This document shows positions 9,101 through 19,905 of a stretch of DNA of 64,000 bases, piece by piece; within the stretch, counting starts at the first letter, position 1, and each line of letters starts with the position of its first letter. Below the pieces are notes generated by a model. The model saw nothing but the letters and a program-made list of their open reading frames with translations. It was not told the DNA's origin and did not search any database. Location of the stretch: contig CM061132.1 of assembly GCA_030789695.1 (NCBI GenBank), positions 164,201,442 through 164,265,441 of the forward strand, given 5' to 3'. The DNA is from Scilla litardierei (Eukaryota; Streptophyta; Magnoliopsida; Asparagales; Asparagaceae). The translations under genes were made by a program, and so were the position numbers.

Positions 9101-12100
9101 GGTTTTGCTCATTCATCTAATTATTGTAAAAAAAGTTATTGCTGTGAAACTGATAAATTTGCAATGAGTTGATGAACAAGTAAAATCTCTTGAGTTTATT
9201 CGATTTGATGGTTTTAGGCTTTAAGATATAATATTGAAATGAATGAAACCAATTGTCAGAAAAAAATAATGATGATGGGATTTTGATGCTAGTCAAGGAG
9301 AAAACTTTATTCTTGATTAACTACATCCATATTCCTCATTCATACATGCATACATAGCAATATGGAGCATAGCTAGTTAAGAAGAAAATTTTCTTTTTGT
9401 CTAGCTAATGCAACCACTCCTCCCCATGTTTTTCGACGATCAGTTTCATTTATTTTATCTTCATGTTCTAAAATTTAAAATCATTTTTTCCAAGTTAACT
9501 TAAGAGATTTTACTCTTATATCTAGGCATTATAAAAAGTTCTATTATAGCAAAACTGGTAAATTTGCGATGAGTAGATAAACGAGCTAAACATCTTGGAT
9601 TCATGATAGACTGCTTCTGGTCTATGTCCGCCGCGGCCATGGGCCCAAGCCTAAGCCACCGGCCCCTTAGCCCATGCGCGCGCACCCTAGCCAAGTAACC
9701 CTAATTTCTATTATTTATAGGGGCTAGCCGTCGCTTGTTTACTTATGCTTGATTATTGATACTGGTGTGACTTTATAGGTAGACGAGTGCGGACGTCCTC
9801 CTTGGCGTCTTGGAAGAAGAATACACCTCTTTTGTATTCATGTATCTAGTTTTGCTACTATTTTCTCTATAAAAATTGCATCTTTTCGTTGGATCCTAAC
9901 AATTTGGTATCGGAGCGTGATGATCCATGACGGCCGCGACGAGATCGAAGGATAAAGCGTTGGAGGAAAAGTTCATGCGGGAAATTGAAGGGGTAAAGAA
10001 ATCGGTGGAATCGGTGGTGACATCCATCGAGCACATGAAGGCAAGTCAAGTGAAGAACGACGAGCAATTTGCAAAGATCCTCTCCCTTTTGACGGCTAAT
10101 CCCCAAGGCGAAGGAAACCCTAATCCGACACCAAAGGCGGTAACTTTGAAGAAGTAAAAGGAAAAAGAAGAGATTTTTACCCCAAAACCAACCCTATTTC
10201 GTGGAAGAATTGGACGAGGAAGAAGATGATGGGCCATGGAAGGTTGATTATCGCGAGGAGGTGCGGTGAAAGGCGGTGGAGTTTCAAGGGGGACGACGGC
10301 CCTAGCCGCCCCTTCCGGGCGTCGCACGCAAGCGAGGAGGGGCGGCCGACCCCCCAAAACAGTTTTGGGGGCCGGCCGCCGCGGGCCTGGGGCGGGGGAG
10401 CCCCCCCGCCTGCCGCGAGGCGCGGCAGGGCTGGCCAGGCCCTGCCGGCCCTCGCCCAGGTCCGGCGACCCTGCCAGACCTTCGGCAGGGCCCGTCGGCC
10501 CTGCCAGAAGGCCGGCAGGGCCTGCCAGCCCTCCGACAACCCCGGAGGGCCCCGTCGGAGGGGCGCGTTGATCGGGAGACCCCCTGGCAGCCGCCAGGGG
10601 GGACACTCGCGGACAGCCCTTTGTGGAATTTTTCGAGTCTTCGGGGCAGCGATCAGCAGTGGAGGATCAGTCTTACGGTGACGGGCGCGGGAGAGACTAT
10701 TATTACGACGACGGGGATGCTACAAGGCTGAGTTCGGTGATGATGCAGGTTGGGATGACTTCGATGGCCGACGTGGTGGTCACCGAGGGGACTATATGGG
10801 TCGTGGAGGAGTGCCTCCTAGACAGCACGAGACCCAGGATGAGAGGCGACAACACTATCGTCTGCATCACCGAGTCGAGGGGAGGCCCGAGCAGGGCACT
10901 TTGGAGGAGACTGCAGGGTGCGGAAGCTGAAGATGCCGCTATTTTCTGGGGAGGATCCACATGCCTGGTTGTTCACAGCAGAGAGGTATTTCGCGGCGCA
11001 CCACATGACCGAGGCACAGAAGCTGGAGGCGGCAACTATTTGCATGGAGGGGAGAGTCTTAGGGTGATTCCAGTGGAAGGAGAGGAGGCATCAGATCCGA
11101 TGCTGGAAGGAGCTGAAGGACCTAGTGTTGGAGAAGTTCAGAGATCTCCGCCTGGAAACCTTCACGAGTAGCTATATGCCCTCAGACAGGAGGGACCTGT
11201 GCGGGAGTACATTGAGAGGTTCGAGACCTTGGCAGGGAGAGTACATGGAGTCTCAGACGAGTCGCTAGAGGGCACCTTCCTGAAGGGGCTGAAACCCAGC
11301 CTTCGAGCTGCAGTGAGGCCCTACAAGCCCCGGGGCTTTCTGAGGTCATAGAGATGGCACAGATGGTGGAGGACGCTCAGACAGAGGATGTGAGAGTACG
11401 GAGCGGCTACAGCGGCCAGATATAGAGGGGCTCTTCATCAGGAGCTGGAGGGGCCGGGACCGCCACGAGGGCGGGCCAGACCAGCAGGGAGAAGACGGGA
11501 GAGAAGAGTGGTGCTACCCCAGCGGGAGGACAGTACAAGAGGATGACTGACGTCGAGATGAGAGAGAAGCTTCAGAAGGGGCTCTGCTTTCAGTGTGACG
11601 AGAGGTTCACACCAGGCCACAGGTGCACTGGGCGCAAGTTACAGGTCAAACTGTTGTAGGATAACGATATCGATGAGGAAGTCGAGGACGAGAGCGCTGG
11701 GCAGGAGGAGGAGCCCGAGGACCATCAGCTTGACGTAGCAGAGGTGTCCCTTAACTCCGTGGTAGGGTTCACACCGAACCACATCATGAAGTTGAAGGAG
11801 GAGATCGGCAAACAGGAGGTGACCGTGTTGATAGACAGTGGGGCGACCCACAATTTCATCTCCAGGAGAGTGGTGGACCAGCAGGGACTGCAGTTGACCG
11901 ACTGCGGAAGCTTCAGTGTGATGATGGGCACGGGGAAGAAGGAGAGTAGTCGGGGAGTCTGCAGGGGGTTGGTGCTGACCGTACAGGGGATACAGGTGAT
12001 GGCGGACTTTCTGCCTCTATACTTGGGAAGCACTGATGTCATCATGGGCATGACTTGGTTGCAGACGCTGGGGGAGATAACATTAAACTGGAAGCTTCTT

Positions 12101-15100
12101 CGGATGGAGTTCCAGGATGAGGGGAGAGCAGTCATCCTGCAGGGAGACCCTAGTCTTTGCAGATCGGTAGTGTCATTGAAGGCCATACTGAGGACATTAC
12201 AGACTGAGGGCGGCGGTTACCTGGTTGAACTGTATACCATTACAGAGGGAGGAGACATAGAGACCAGTGGGGAGCAGGCCGTGCCGGGGAGGTGCAGCAG
12301 ATGTTGGCGCAGTTTGAGGAGATTTTTCAGGAGCCTCGGGGTCTGCCACCGTCGAGGGACCATAAGCACGCCATTGTACTACGAGAGGGGGTTTCCCCCA
12401 TCAATGTCAGACCCTCCCGGTACCCCAGCACCAGAAGGACGAGATTGAGAGGATGGTAGCCGAGATGGTGGAGGCGGGGGTGATTCAGCCTAGTGTGAGC
12501 CCATTCTTTAGCCCCGTACTCCTAGTGAAGAAGAAGGATGGGAGCTGGCGTTTCTGTGTGGACTACCGAGCCTTGAACAAAGAGACAGTGCCAGATAAGT
12601 TTCTCATATCGGTGATAGACGAGCTCCTGGACGAGTTACATGGGTCAGCCTGGTTCAGCAAGATAGATCTCAAGTCAGGCTACCATCAGATCAGGATGCG
12701 ATGGGAGGATGTGCCCAAGACGGCGTTCAGGACGCATGAGGGCCACTACGAGTTTCTCGTCATGCCTTTTGGCTTAACGAACGCACCGTCCATCTTCCAG
12801 TCTCTTATGAATAAGGTATTCCGTCCGTACCTGAAGCGATTCGTACTTGTTTTCTTTGACGATATACTAGTGTACAATCGCACCCTGGAGGAGCACTTGG
12901 ACCATCTGCAGGTGGTGTTTACGGAGTTGCAGTACCACCAGCTGGTGGCGAACAGGAAGAAGTGCCTATTTGGACAGCCACAGGTGGAGTACCTGGGACA
13001 TGTGGTGTCAGCAGAGGGAGTGGCAGCAGACATGGGGAAGATTGCGGCGATGCTGGACTGGCCGTGCCATACCACTCTCAGGGGGCTGCGGGGGTTCCTA
13101 GGGCTGACAGGATACTACCGCATGTTTGTGGAGGGATATGGGACCATCGCCTGGCCGTTGACCGAGTTATTAAAGAAGGACCAGTTCTATTTGGGGGAAG
13201 AGGCGACAGCAACTTTTGAGGCTCTGAAGAAGGCCATGACTACAGTGCCAGTCTTGGCACTACCAGACTTTTTCAGGCCCTTTGTAGTAGAGGCAGATGC
13301 ATCAGGGCATGGGCTGGGGGCCATACTGATGCAGGAGCAGCGGCTCATTGCCTATTTCAGCCAGGTGTTGACAGCTAGAGGCCGACTGCTGTCGGTCTAC
13401 GAGAGGGAGCTGATGGCCATAGTCTTGGCTATTCAGAAGTGGCGGCCGTACTTGTTGGGGTGGAGTTTCCTGGTACGCACCGATCAGCGGAGTTTGAAGT
13501 ATCTATTAAAGCAGCGGATGGTAGCAGAGGAGCATCAGAAGTGGCTGCGGAAGCTGATGGGGTATAGGTTTGAGATTGAGTATCGTCCGGTGCTGGAGAA
13601 CAAGGCGGCTGATGCATTATCCCGGCGAGAGGAGGAGGAGGAGCTCGCGGCACTAGCAGTGTCCGTCCTTGAGGACTGGGGCCCACTACAGTAGGAGGTG
13701 GAGCAGGACCCGGAGTTAGCAGGTATACGAGAGGCTCTTCTACGGGGGTCGACTGAGTTTCCGGGGTATTCTCTTCAGGATGGACGGCTGCTTTACTGGG
13801 GAAGACTTGTGCTTTTGAGGACATCTGCATATCTACCGGCCATACTCCAGGAGTTTCACGGCAGTGCCATGGGAGGACATTCTGGGGTCCTCAAGACCTA
13901 CCAGTGGCTGGCAAGGGAGGTCTATTGGAAGGGAATGAAAAAGGAGGTGGCGAGGATTGTGGCAGAGTGTGACGTGTGCCAGTGTCACAAGTACCAGGCA
14001 ATGTCCCAAGGGGGACTACTACAGCCGCTGTCCTTACCAGACTGAGTATGGAAGGACCTCTCCATGGACTTCAAAGATGGGTTGCCGAAGTCGGGTGGAT
14101 ACACTGTCATTTTTGTGGTTGTCGACCGCCTCAGCAAATATGTGCATTTTGTTCCGCTTCGGCATCCTTACAGCGCTGTATCGGTGGCAGAGGTGTTTGT
14201 GAGGGAGGTCATTCGTCTGCATGGACCTCCAAAGTCCATAGTTTCGGACCGAGACAAGGTGTTCCAGAGCAGATTCTAGCAGGAGCTTTTCAGGCTGCAG
14301 GGGACGACATTGAAGCGGAGCACGGTCTACCATCCCCAGACCGATGGACAGACGGAAGTGGTAAACAGGAGTGTGGAGACTTATCTGCGGTGCTTCATTT
14401 CAGAGAATCCTAAGGAGTGGGCGCGTTGGCTAGCATGGGCGGAATACTGGTATAACACTTCATATCACACGACGGCACAGACGACGCCCTTCAGGATTCT
14501 GTATGGCAGGGACACCCCTCACTTACTGCATTATGTGCATGAGAGACGACGCCAGTGTCGGATGTGGAGCAGTACCTGGCAGAGAGGGATCGGATTTTGG
14601 AGGAGCTGAAGCTCCATTTGGCGAGGGCAGACTTACACCGTCGGGACGTGCAATTTGAGATAGGGGACTTGGCATACATGAAGCTGAGACCTGACAGGCA
14701 GAGTTCAGTGGCTCACAGGGGGAATGAGAAGCTGGCACCGTGTTATTTTAGACCTTTCGAGGTTGAGGCGAAGGTAGGGCCGGTAGCCTACAGGTTGAGA
14801 TTGCCCCCAGGATCGGCCATTCACCCAGTCTTCCATGTTTCGCAGTTGTGCCAGGCCATTGGCGACCACACATCTTATCCTCCCTTATCAGATACCTTAC
14901 TGCTGATATGAAGGTGAGGCTGAAACCCGAGGTGTTGAAGGGGGTTAGGAGGGGCGACATAGGAGAGCGCCAGGTGTTGCTGCAATGGAAGGGCTTGCCA
15001 GAGCATGATAGCACGTGGGATGACATGGACGAGATGGCGACGCGTTTTCCAGACTTTCACCTTGAGGACAAGGTGGCTCTTTGGAGGGAAGTATTGATAG

Positions 15101-16454
15101 ACCGCTTCGGGTCTATGTCCGCTGCGGCCATAGGCCCAAGCCTAAGCCGCCAGCCCCTTAGCCCATGCGCGCGCACCCTAGCCAAGTAACCCTAATTTCT
15201 ATTATTTATAGGGGCTAGCCGTCGCTTGTTTACTTATGCTTGATTATTGATATTGGTGTGACTTTATATGTAGACGAGTGCGGACGTCCTCCTTGGCATC
15301 TTGGAAGTAGAATACACCTCTTTTGTATTCATTTATCTAGTTTTGCTACTATTTTCTCTATAAAAATTGCATCTTTTCGTTGGATCCTAACAATTCATTT
15401 GAAAATTGATGGTTTGATATTTTAAAATCTGAAGATCAAAATGAATATATCGGATCAAAGGAAAAAATTGGATAGGTAGAGTCTTGAAAGTTTCCTCATT
15501 GGCTAACTGACACTCATTTTCCTTTTATATATATGTGTGTGTGTGTGAGATTAATGTAGAGCAGGTGACACCTGATCCAATGTATCAGGTGCAAGACACA
15601 AAAAGGTGGGGCCCCACGAGTACAAGCCTATGTCGGGACTTGTACTTCCCACCTTTTTTGTGTCTTGTCACCTAATCCATTGGATCAGGTGGCAGCTTTT
15701 CTACATTAAATCATATATATATATGATACTTAATTAACCTGAACATCATAACATAATAGACCTGTTACGTTTTGTAACCATTTTATCTTAACGTCTACAT
15801 CCAACTTGTATCATTTATCATTTATACCATCTATAGTAATTTGTTCTAAATTTTTTCCGCATATTATTTGTCTCTGTATCGTTATTATGGTAAATGAATT
15901 TTGACATGCATATGCTAAAAATATTCGATATGTAATTGAACCATTTACATCCCTAGTGTACACCAATCCTAAGAACATTGATTACTGGTGAATCATTTTT
16001 TTCTGACATACAAGCAAGGCAATGTATCTGTAGAAGAAACAACAAAATAAAAAGTTAGGCTATAAAATGTTACAACAATCCTCGATATGCATGCTAGATC
16101 ATAGTTGTCAAATCACGATACATACCAAATATTGTTTTAATTAGATATTATAATGCATAGCATATCGTATATCATATGATAAGCTGATGATCGTGATGCA
16201 ATTATATATATGACACAACTATGGGGCAAATTTAGAAATGAACAAAAAATAAGCAAGGAGAGATGCTAGAATTTTAAAAGACAGATGCACATCAAGTTAC
16301 ATAAGAAGTAACCAAAAAGTTTGCACTTTCAAGTTTCAATTTTCCATGTTCCAAATACAATAACAATGATAAACCCATTAATCAAAATAGACAGCATGAT
16401 TCAAGTATCGAAATTCAACTACTCTATATCCAAATACATTATATATATATACAT

Positions 16455-16486
<32 letters not shown>

Positions 16487-16527
16487 TTATATTTATTTAC
16501 GAGCAAAGCAATGTTACCACTAAATGC

Positions 16528-16563
<36 letters not shown>

Positions 16564-17526
16564 ATATAGTTTTATAAATACCAACATACTAAATGAAGAA
16601 TGTTACCACTTCTACGAGCAAAGCAAGCTAAACTAATCTAGAATATTTTTCCTTATTTTACTGTACAAATCCAAATCATACGCATCACGTTCATACCCAG
16701 CATTGCAAGCAAGTTCAATAATGAATTGCAATTGTTAAAATTGCTCGTATCTTGTATTATATTCTTTATAGTACGATGAATCTCATATATTGTGCGATAA
16801 ATTCATCATACTGAAAAATAATAGCATTTGAGACTTTCATGATGATTTATATCATCCCCCCCCAGAAAAATAAAATAAATAATTGGTATCGTATCGTACA
16901 ATATGAATAATATATTTCAGGCAATAATGACAACAGTTAACATATGCAGCTTTCTGCCTTTAGATCTCAACTGCTTTATCTGTATTGCTCATTATTCAAA
17001 AAATTCTTGACTGTATTTAGGTTCGGAGTATTTCCTTCGTGGGGCCTTTCTCAAAAGCTGTCGCGCGTCATAGGACCAAACAGGGCTCGTGAAATGTCCC
17101 TCACTGGCATGCCCATAACTGCTGACATGGCAGAAAAGTGGGGGCTTGTTAACCATGTTGTGGACACTGGAGAGGTGATGAAGAAAGCCAAAGACATTGC
17201 AGATGCTATTCTGAGAAACAACAGGGACATGGTATTTAGATATAAATCGGTTATAAATGATGGCTTCAAATTGGACCTGTCTCATGCGCTTGCCCTTGAA
17301 AAGGTAAGTTTCTTACCGGCCTCTTTTATATATGACTCCATGGCTGTCTCATAGATGCATTTGTTTTAACATTTGTTATAATCATGCATCTAACAGTCCG
17401 CCGCTCTTGTATGACAATTTGCAGGAGAGAGGTCACAGCTTTTATGATGGCATGACGAAAGAACAATTTGAAAAAATGCAAAAATTCATAGCTAGCCGTA
17501 GTTCTAAGCCATCTTCCAAGTTGTAG
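5003..17526 (+). CDS. ECHIA: Peroxisomal enoyl-CoA hydratase/isomerase, At4g16210 (ECHIA) type, complete, 3 exons
   Basis: Exons 5003-5403, 17021-17303 and 17425-17526 join in phase (2, then 0) with GT/AG borders and encode 261 residues, close to the roughly 265 of the Arabidopsis protein. It is a crotonase-fold enzyme. [10 protein letters not shown] is the N-terminal crotonase motif, [11 protein letters not shown] the first oxyanion-hole loop, and [20 protein letters not shown] the second, including the Glu that aligns with the first catalytic Glu of classical hydratases. The position of the second catalytic Glu appears to be His in DSHSRFG, as in the plant family. The last residues, PSSKL, give a canonical PTS1 peroxisome signal. 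The expected role is hydration of trans-2-enoyl-CoA in peroxisomal beta-oxidation; substrate preference cannot be read from sequence. Intron 1 is 11.6 kb and full of transposons; intron 2 is 121 bp. The reading frame has no defects. Confidence 0.95.
6101..6131 (+). repeat. Poly(G) run of 31
   Basis: 31 uninterrupted G residues lie in AT-rich intron. Such a run can form G-quadruplexes and is also a classic place for sequencing or assembly length error. Confidence 0.9.
7303..7326 (+). repeat. Poly(C) run of 24
   Basis: 24 uninterrupted C residues lie in the same intron, 1.2 kb from the poly(G) run and in opposite sense, so the transcript could in principle pair G-run with C-run. Confidence 0.9.
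9021..9260. mobile_element. Foldback MITE copy a
   Basis: This is one of five related copies in the window. The left half holds TTTTTCGATAATCGG, GATCTTCAT and a TTTTGCTCATTCATC..TTGTAAAAAAAG core. The right half holds the approximate inverse (AATTTGCAATGAGTTGATGAACAAG, then TTTTAGGCTTTAAGATATAAT). No coding capacity. Ends are approximate. Confidence 0.6.
9427..9603. mobile_element. Foldback MITE copy b, left half (split by the gypsy insertion)
   Basis: It has the same family layout as copy a: TTTTTCGACGATCAG, ATCTTCATGTTCTAAAAT, GTTCTATTATAGCAAAACTG, AATTTGCGATGAG. It stops at the gypsy 5' LTR with ATTCA and resumes after the 3' LTR at 15393 with the same ATTCA. Confidence 0.7.
9604..9901 (+). 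repeat. 5' LTR of the chromovirus at 9.6 kb
   Basis: 298 bp, TGATAGACTGC to GATCCTAACA. It contains CCCTAATTTCTATTATTTATAGG (TATA-like) and CTATAAAAATTGC near its end. Confidence 0.93.
9905..9916 (+). promoter_or_regulatory. Primer binding site, initiator tRNA-Met
   Basis: TGGTATCGGAGC begins three bases after the LTR. It differs at one base from TGGTATCAGAGC, the complement of the 3' end of plant initiator tRNA-Met. Confidence 0.85.
9927..10157 (+). pseudogene. gag N-terminus of the chromovirus at 9.6 kb
   Basis: A 76-residue frame starts [16 protein letters not shown] just after the primer site. It is charged and helical, as expected for a matrix-like Gag start, and ends at a stop in VTLKK. 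The second chromovirus starts its gag the same way ([10 protein letters not shown]..), which confirms the start. The rest of gag is in other frames. Confidence 0.8.
10260..10625. repeat. GC-rich low-complexity block inside gag
   Basis: About 360 bp of very high GC with repeated GGCAGGGCCTGCC-type palindromes and GGCCCTGCC units. Long frames are open in several phases on both strands because of composition, not coding. The second chromovirus has a GC-rich block at the same place (31360-31580). Confidence 0.7.
10900..11650 (+). pseudogene. gag capsid region and CCHC knuckle, frameshifted
   Basis: Around 10930-11070 the frame reads [20 protein letters not shown], then [20 protein letters not shown], matching the [20 protein letters not shown] core of the other element and of plant gypsy Gag capsid. 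At 11579-11626 is a zinc knuckle, [14 protein letters not shown]. Several frame changes lie between, so no full Gag can be made. Confidence 0.8.
11744..12290 (+). pseudogene. Aspartic protease region
   Basis: [16 protein letters not shown] leads into [15 protein letters not shown], the retropepsin active site (DSG) of plant gypsy elements, near 11827. The flap and C-terminal part follow ([15 protein letters not shown]). The frame is lost near 12270-12290 and again near 12425, before RT. Confidence 0.88.
12453..13691 (+). CDS. Reverse transcriptase and RNase H of the chromovirus at 9.6 kb
   Basis: A long open stretch (413 residues). RT motifs appear in order: [48 protein letters not shown], and the catalytic box VFFDDILVY. 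RNase H follows: [15 protein letters not shown] (usual TDAS changed to EADAS, with the catalytic Asp kept), YERELMAIV and a DALSRR end. A TAG at 13692-13694 interrupts the frame before integrase; the same frame continues beyond it. Confidence 0.92.
13698..14609 (+). pseudogene. Integrase of the chromovirus at 9.6 kb
   Basis: The HHCC zinc domain is present ([12 protein letters not shown] .. [10 protein letters not shown]), then the DDE core: [31 protein letters not shown] and [14 protein letters not shown] with the catalytic Glu. Stops interrupt the same frame at 14043 (TGA) and 14277 (TAG), and a frameshift follows near 14540. Confidence 0.9.
14610..15093 (+). pseudogene. Integrase C-terminus and chromodomain
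   Basis: The GPY-type module is visible ([36 protein letters not shown]), then, after a frameshift, a chromodomain ([30 protein letters not shown]) running into the polypurine tract. The chromodomain defines the clade and is thought to steer integration to heterochromatin. Confidence 0.88.
15083..15092 (+). promoter_or_regulatory. Polypurine tract of the chromovirus at 9.6 kb
   Basis: GGAGGGAAGT lies two bases before the 3' LTR start, the usual position for the plus-strand primer. Confidence 0.75.
15095..15392 (+). repeat. 3' LTR of the chromovirus at 9.6 kb
   Basis: 298 bp, the same length as the 5' LTR and about 96 percent identical by hand count, ending CCTAACA and followed by the target duplication ATTCA. 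Confidence 0.93.
15393..15459. mobile_element. Foldback MITE copy b, right half
   Basis: It continues the split MITE: TTTGATATTTTAAAATCTG, GAAGATCAAAATGAA, TATCGGATCAAAGG, the inverse of the left-half motifs. Together with 9427-9603 it gives a unit of the size of the other copies. Confidence 0.7.
15551..15709. mobile_element. Small foldback MITE
   Basis: TTAATGTAGA at the left end pairs with TCTACATTAA at the right. Inside, AGACACAAAAAGGTGGG pairs with CCCACCTTTTTTGTGTCT and GTACAAG with CTTGTAC, leaving a loop of about 13 bases. Nearly the whole 159 bp is one hairpin. It lies between (AT)n runs. Confidence 0.8.
15710..17020 (+). other. ECHIA intron 1, last part, with (AT)n microsatellites
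   Basis: AT-rich, no coding signal. (TA)n and (CA)n tracts lie at about 16439-16489 and (AT)n at about 16531-16558. A pyrimidine-rich stretch precedes the acceptor at 17020. Confidence 0.75.
17021..17303 (+). CDS. ECHIA: ECHIA exon 2
   Basis: The acceptor is TGTATTTAG. The first base G completes the split Arg codon, giving [21 protein letters not shown], the conserved crotonase substrate-loop region. It ends LALEK before the donor GTAAGT. The frame is continuous with exon 1, so no exon is missing across the 11.6-kb intron. Confidence 0.95.
17425..17526 (+). CDS. ECHIA: ECHIA exon 3 with PTS1 signal
   Basis: The acceptor is AATTTGCAG. It codes [15 protein letters not shown] and on to SSKPSSKL, followed by TAG. 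The terminal SKL tripeptide is the strongest class of PTS1. Confidence 0.95.
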   Translation, partial: ERGHSFYDGMTKEQFEKMQKFIASRSSKPSSKL

Positions 17527-17557
17527 ATGGTTTGCTTATTGTACTGTGTAAAAGTTT

Positions 17558-17563
17558 AATAAA
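17558..17563 (+). terminator. Poly(A) signal of ECHIA
   Basis: AATAAA lies 32 bases after the stop codon, with T-rich sequence around it. It is the nearest canonical signal. Confidence 0.6.
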
Positions 17564-18229
17564 CTCGGGCTGCTGAGCTAGGAATGTTGTTAGCAGCTAC
17601 ATTGTCTTGCAGCTATCACAAGTAACATTACTGAACGTATGTGAATAAACCAATTATATTTCCCTCATCCACTGCATTAGAGTCTCAGTAATATGTTCTC
17701 CAATTTTGTTACTGATACAATATATTGAGGACCTTCTTGCCCACATTTTGTGTATCTTGGGAAACATGACATGCATCCATGAATGCATAATATTCTTCTC
17801 ATGGATGGATGTTAGTCTTTTACTTCCAAGTATATGTGTTCCTCTGTTATTGTGGTTAAGTATGAGCTTTTTCATCGGTATTTCTATGTATCAGTGTTTG
17901 CACTTCAGGAGAGCTCATTTTGGTTTTGATTCCTGGTTGTTTGTGAATGCGAGCAATTCTTTGCAGATGATATGTGCTTCATCATGGATATTTTTTATGC
18001 TTAGTTGAAATGAATGCAGCAATTCCAATATTTGTTGGATATTTTGGGTACTTGGTTGAAATGGATGCAGCCATTCCCACATTTGTTTCTCTTTCGTTAA
18101 TTCACGTCGCATGTGATTGTTTGTAGACAGGATTCATCCGCATTTCATACAGTTTTGCTAGAGTTTTTCGAGGCTGCTCCTAATGTCAATAATAGCACAA
18201 TCCATATAGAAAGTAAGTTGTATTAAATG
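17564..18229. other. Intergenic, with a short tandem duplication
   Basis: No gene. Around 17980-18090 a unit of about 55 bp occurs twice (GGATATTTT..CTTAGTTGAAATGAATGCAGC, then GGATATTTTGGGTACTTGGTTGAAATGGATGCAGC). Confidence 0.6.
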
Positions 18230-19905
18230 GGTTGTATATTAGGTTGGATCTTACCAGCATTCATCAGGGGTCAATCGGAGCTTCTCATTTTAAAGGACTT
18301 CCTGATGGTAAATTTGTGTTTAGGTGTTGGAATGATGCACAGCTTAGATACCTGGTAGAGCTGAAGGAGTTTGAAGTAGCAATGGGTGTGTTCAAGATTG
18401 TTGTTGGGATTTCCCTGATCTTTGGTATGCTAATATGAATTGAAAACTTACTAAGGTCAAGCTCTATGGTCTTCACCTTTATGTTGGCAAGGCGTACTGA
18501 TTATTAACTCAAGGGTGCAAGGAATTTCATCGAGGTTGTGGAGACAAGAAGATTAGGCAATAGCATGATTTGGTGTATTATTTTGTTTGATTGGCGTTGT
18601 GTCTCGTTATTTTTAGTTTTATTGAACCTTGGTCAGTTTGGCTGCCTCATTTGTGTCAATGTGTTGTCTATGGACTCTTCCTCTGCTGGCTCTTCTCACA
18701 TTCATCCCTCTGCGAGAGGACCTTTGGTGGTAGTACCTCAGGTGGTGGGGACTCCCAAGGTAGGAGAGAGGGTTTCCAGGGTGGTTCTAATGGTGGTGGT
18801 GTTCATGGAGGAGGTTTTAATAGGGGTCGGTGGGGTGGACGGTTTGCTGGTTGCTCGGGTTGTTTAGTTCTGCTACTTCGTGTGTTTTGTCACAGGTTTT
18901 GGCAAGTCCAAGGATGATTTGTGGGGTAAGCCTTTTCTGTCTTTTAACAGGCCTTCCTATACTGAGACTGTTTCAGGTTGAGTTTCTATTTCTCCCTTGG
19001 AAAATGCTATGCAATAAGGAGAGATTGTTTCTGTGGTAATAGTATATACTCATATGCTCAGTCAGAGAGATGCTATTTTCTTATGTCTCAACTCTGAGGA
19101 ATTATCTTCTGTTTGCTATATTCCTCCTAATTTGTTTCTTCAGATTTAGAGGGACAAAGTAGTTTCTTTAGGCAATGCTTTTATCCTGCCAGTGCTAGTT
19201 TAATATCTTTTCCATGGCAACTGTTCTCTTTCTTCTCCAGTGATGTTGGTTCTGATTCCTATTGGTCGTCGCTTTGATTTAGAGTGGTTGTAGTCATAGT
19301 GAGGTTGTTGTTACTGATGAATTCCCTTCTAGGGGAGAGAATCAGTTGCCATGTTCCTTCTGCTGATTTAACTGCTTCTGTTGTTTCTTCTGATCATTCA
19401 GAGTCATGACAATTCTCTTGCTATATCTGAATCCATAAGCTAAGGAAATCCATGGCTAGTTGTCTCTGTTAGGAGTTGCAGGCAGCAAAAATAAGTCCAG
19501 AAGTCCAGAACTAGCTAAATCCCATGCTCTAGAAGCTCTTCTGAAGGTGATGGTGGTGTAGGTTACACATTTGTTTCCATCTTGTTTTATTCTCTGAATA
19601 GCTTTGAGTTTTCCTGGATTTCTGCTGCCTGTAGATTTGTCTGTTTTAATTTGGATGATGCTCTTTCTTTACATCAACACTTGTTAACTTAGTATGAGTG
19701 ATAATGATCTTTCTTAGTGCTTAACAATTTAGGGATAGAAGTGTCCACTTTTCTTTTCTTAAAACTAATTAGTGTGATATTTTACTTCTTCATGAAACTA
19801 AATTAGATACTTACTACTTCTCTGTGCTTAAAGCTTTTTTAAAACATATTAAATTTTTCCATTCATCAAAAATAAGTCCTTCTGCTGATTTCTCTCAAAA
19901 ATCAG

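Larger units (their letters stand above)
9604..15392 (+). mobile_element. Full-length Ty3/gypsy chromovirus, short-LTR (Reina-like), decayed coding
   Basis: A 5.79-kb element with two 298-bp LTRs (9604-9901, 15095-15392), both TGATAGAC..CCTAACA, flanked by an exact 5-bp duplication ATTCA (9599-9603, 15393-15397). Gene order is gag, protease, RT, RNase H, integrase, chromodomain, which defines a chromovirus; the short LTRs suggest the Reina clade. By hand count the LTRs differ at about 11 of 298 sites, mostly C/T and G/A, consistent with a moderately old, methylated insertion. It has several stops and frameshifts. It lies in sense orientation in ECHIA intron 1. Confidence 0.93.

Noticed and set aside
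9905..9916. tRNA gene fragments at the TGGTATC(A/G)GAGC sites
   Set aside because: These are primer binding sites next to LTRs; no cloverleaf can be drawn around them.
10046..10681. Several long frames on both strands in the GC-rich block
   Set aside because: Low-complexity Gly/Pro/Arg/Ala translations of a GC-rich repeat inside gag.
15201..15425. 61-residue frame across the 3' LTR of the first chromovirus
   Set aside because: Lies in LTR and MITE sequence; the same words in the 5' LTR are not coding.
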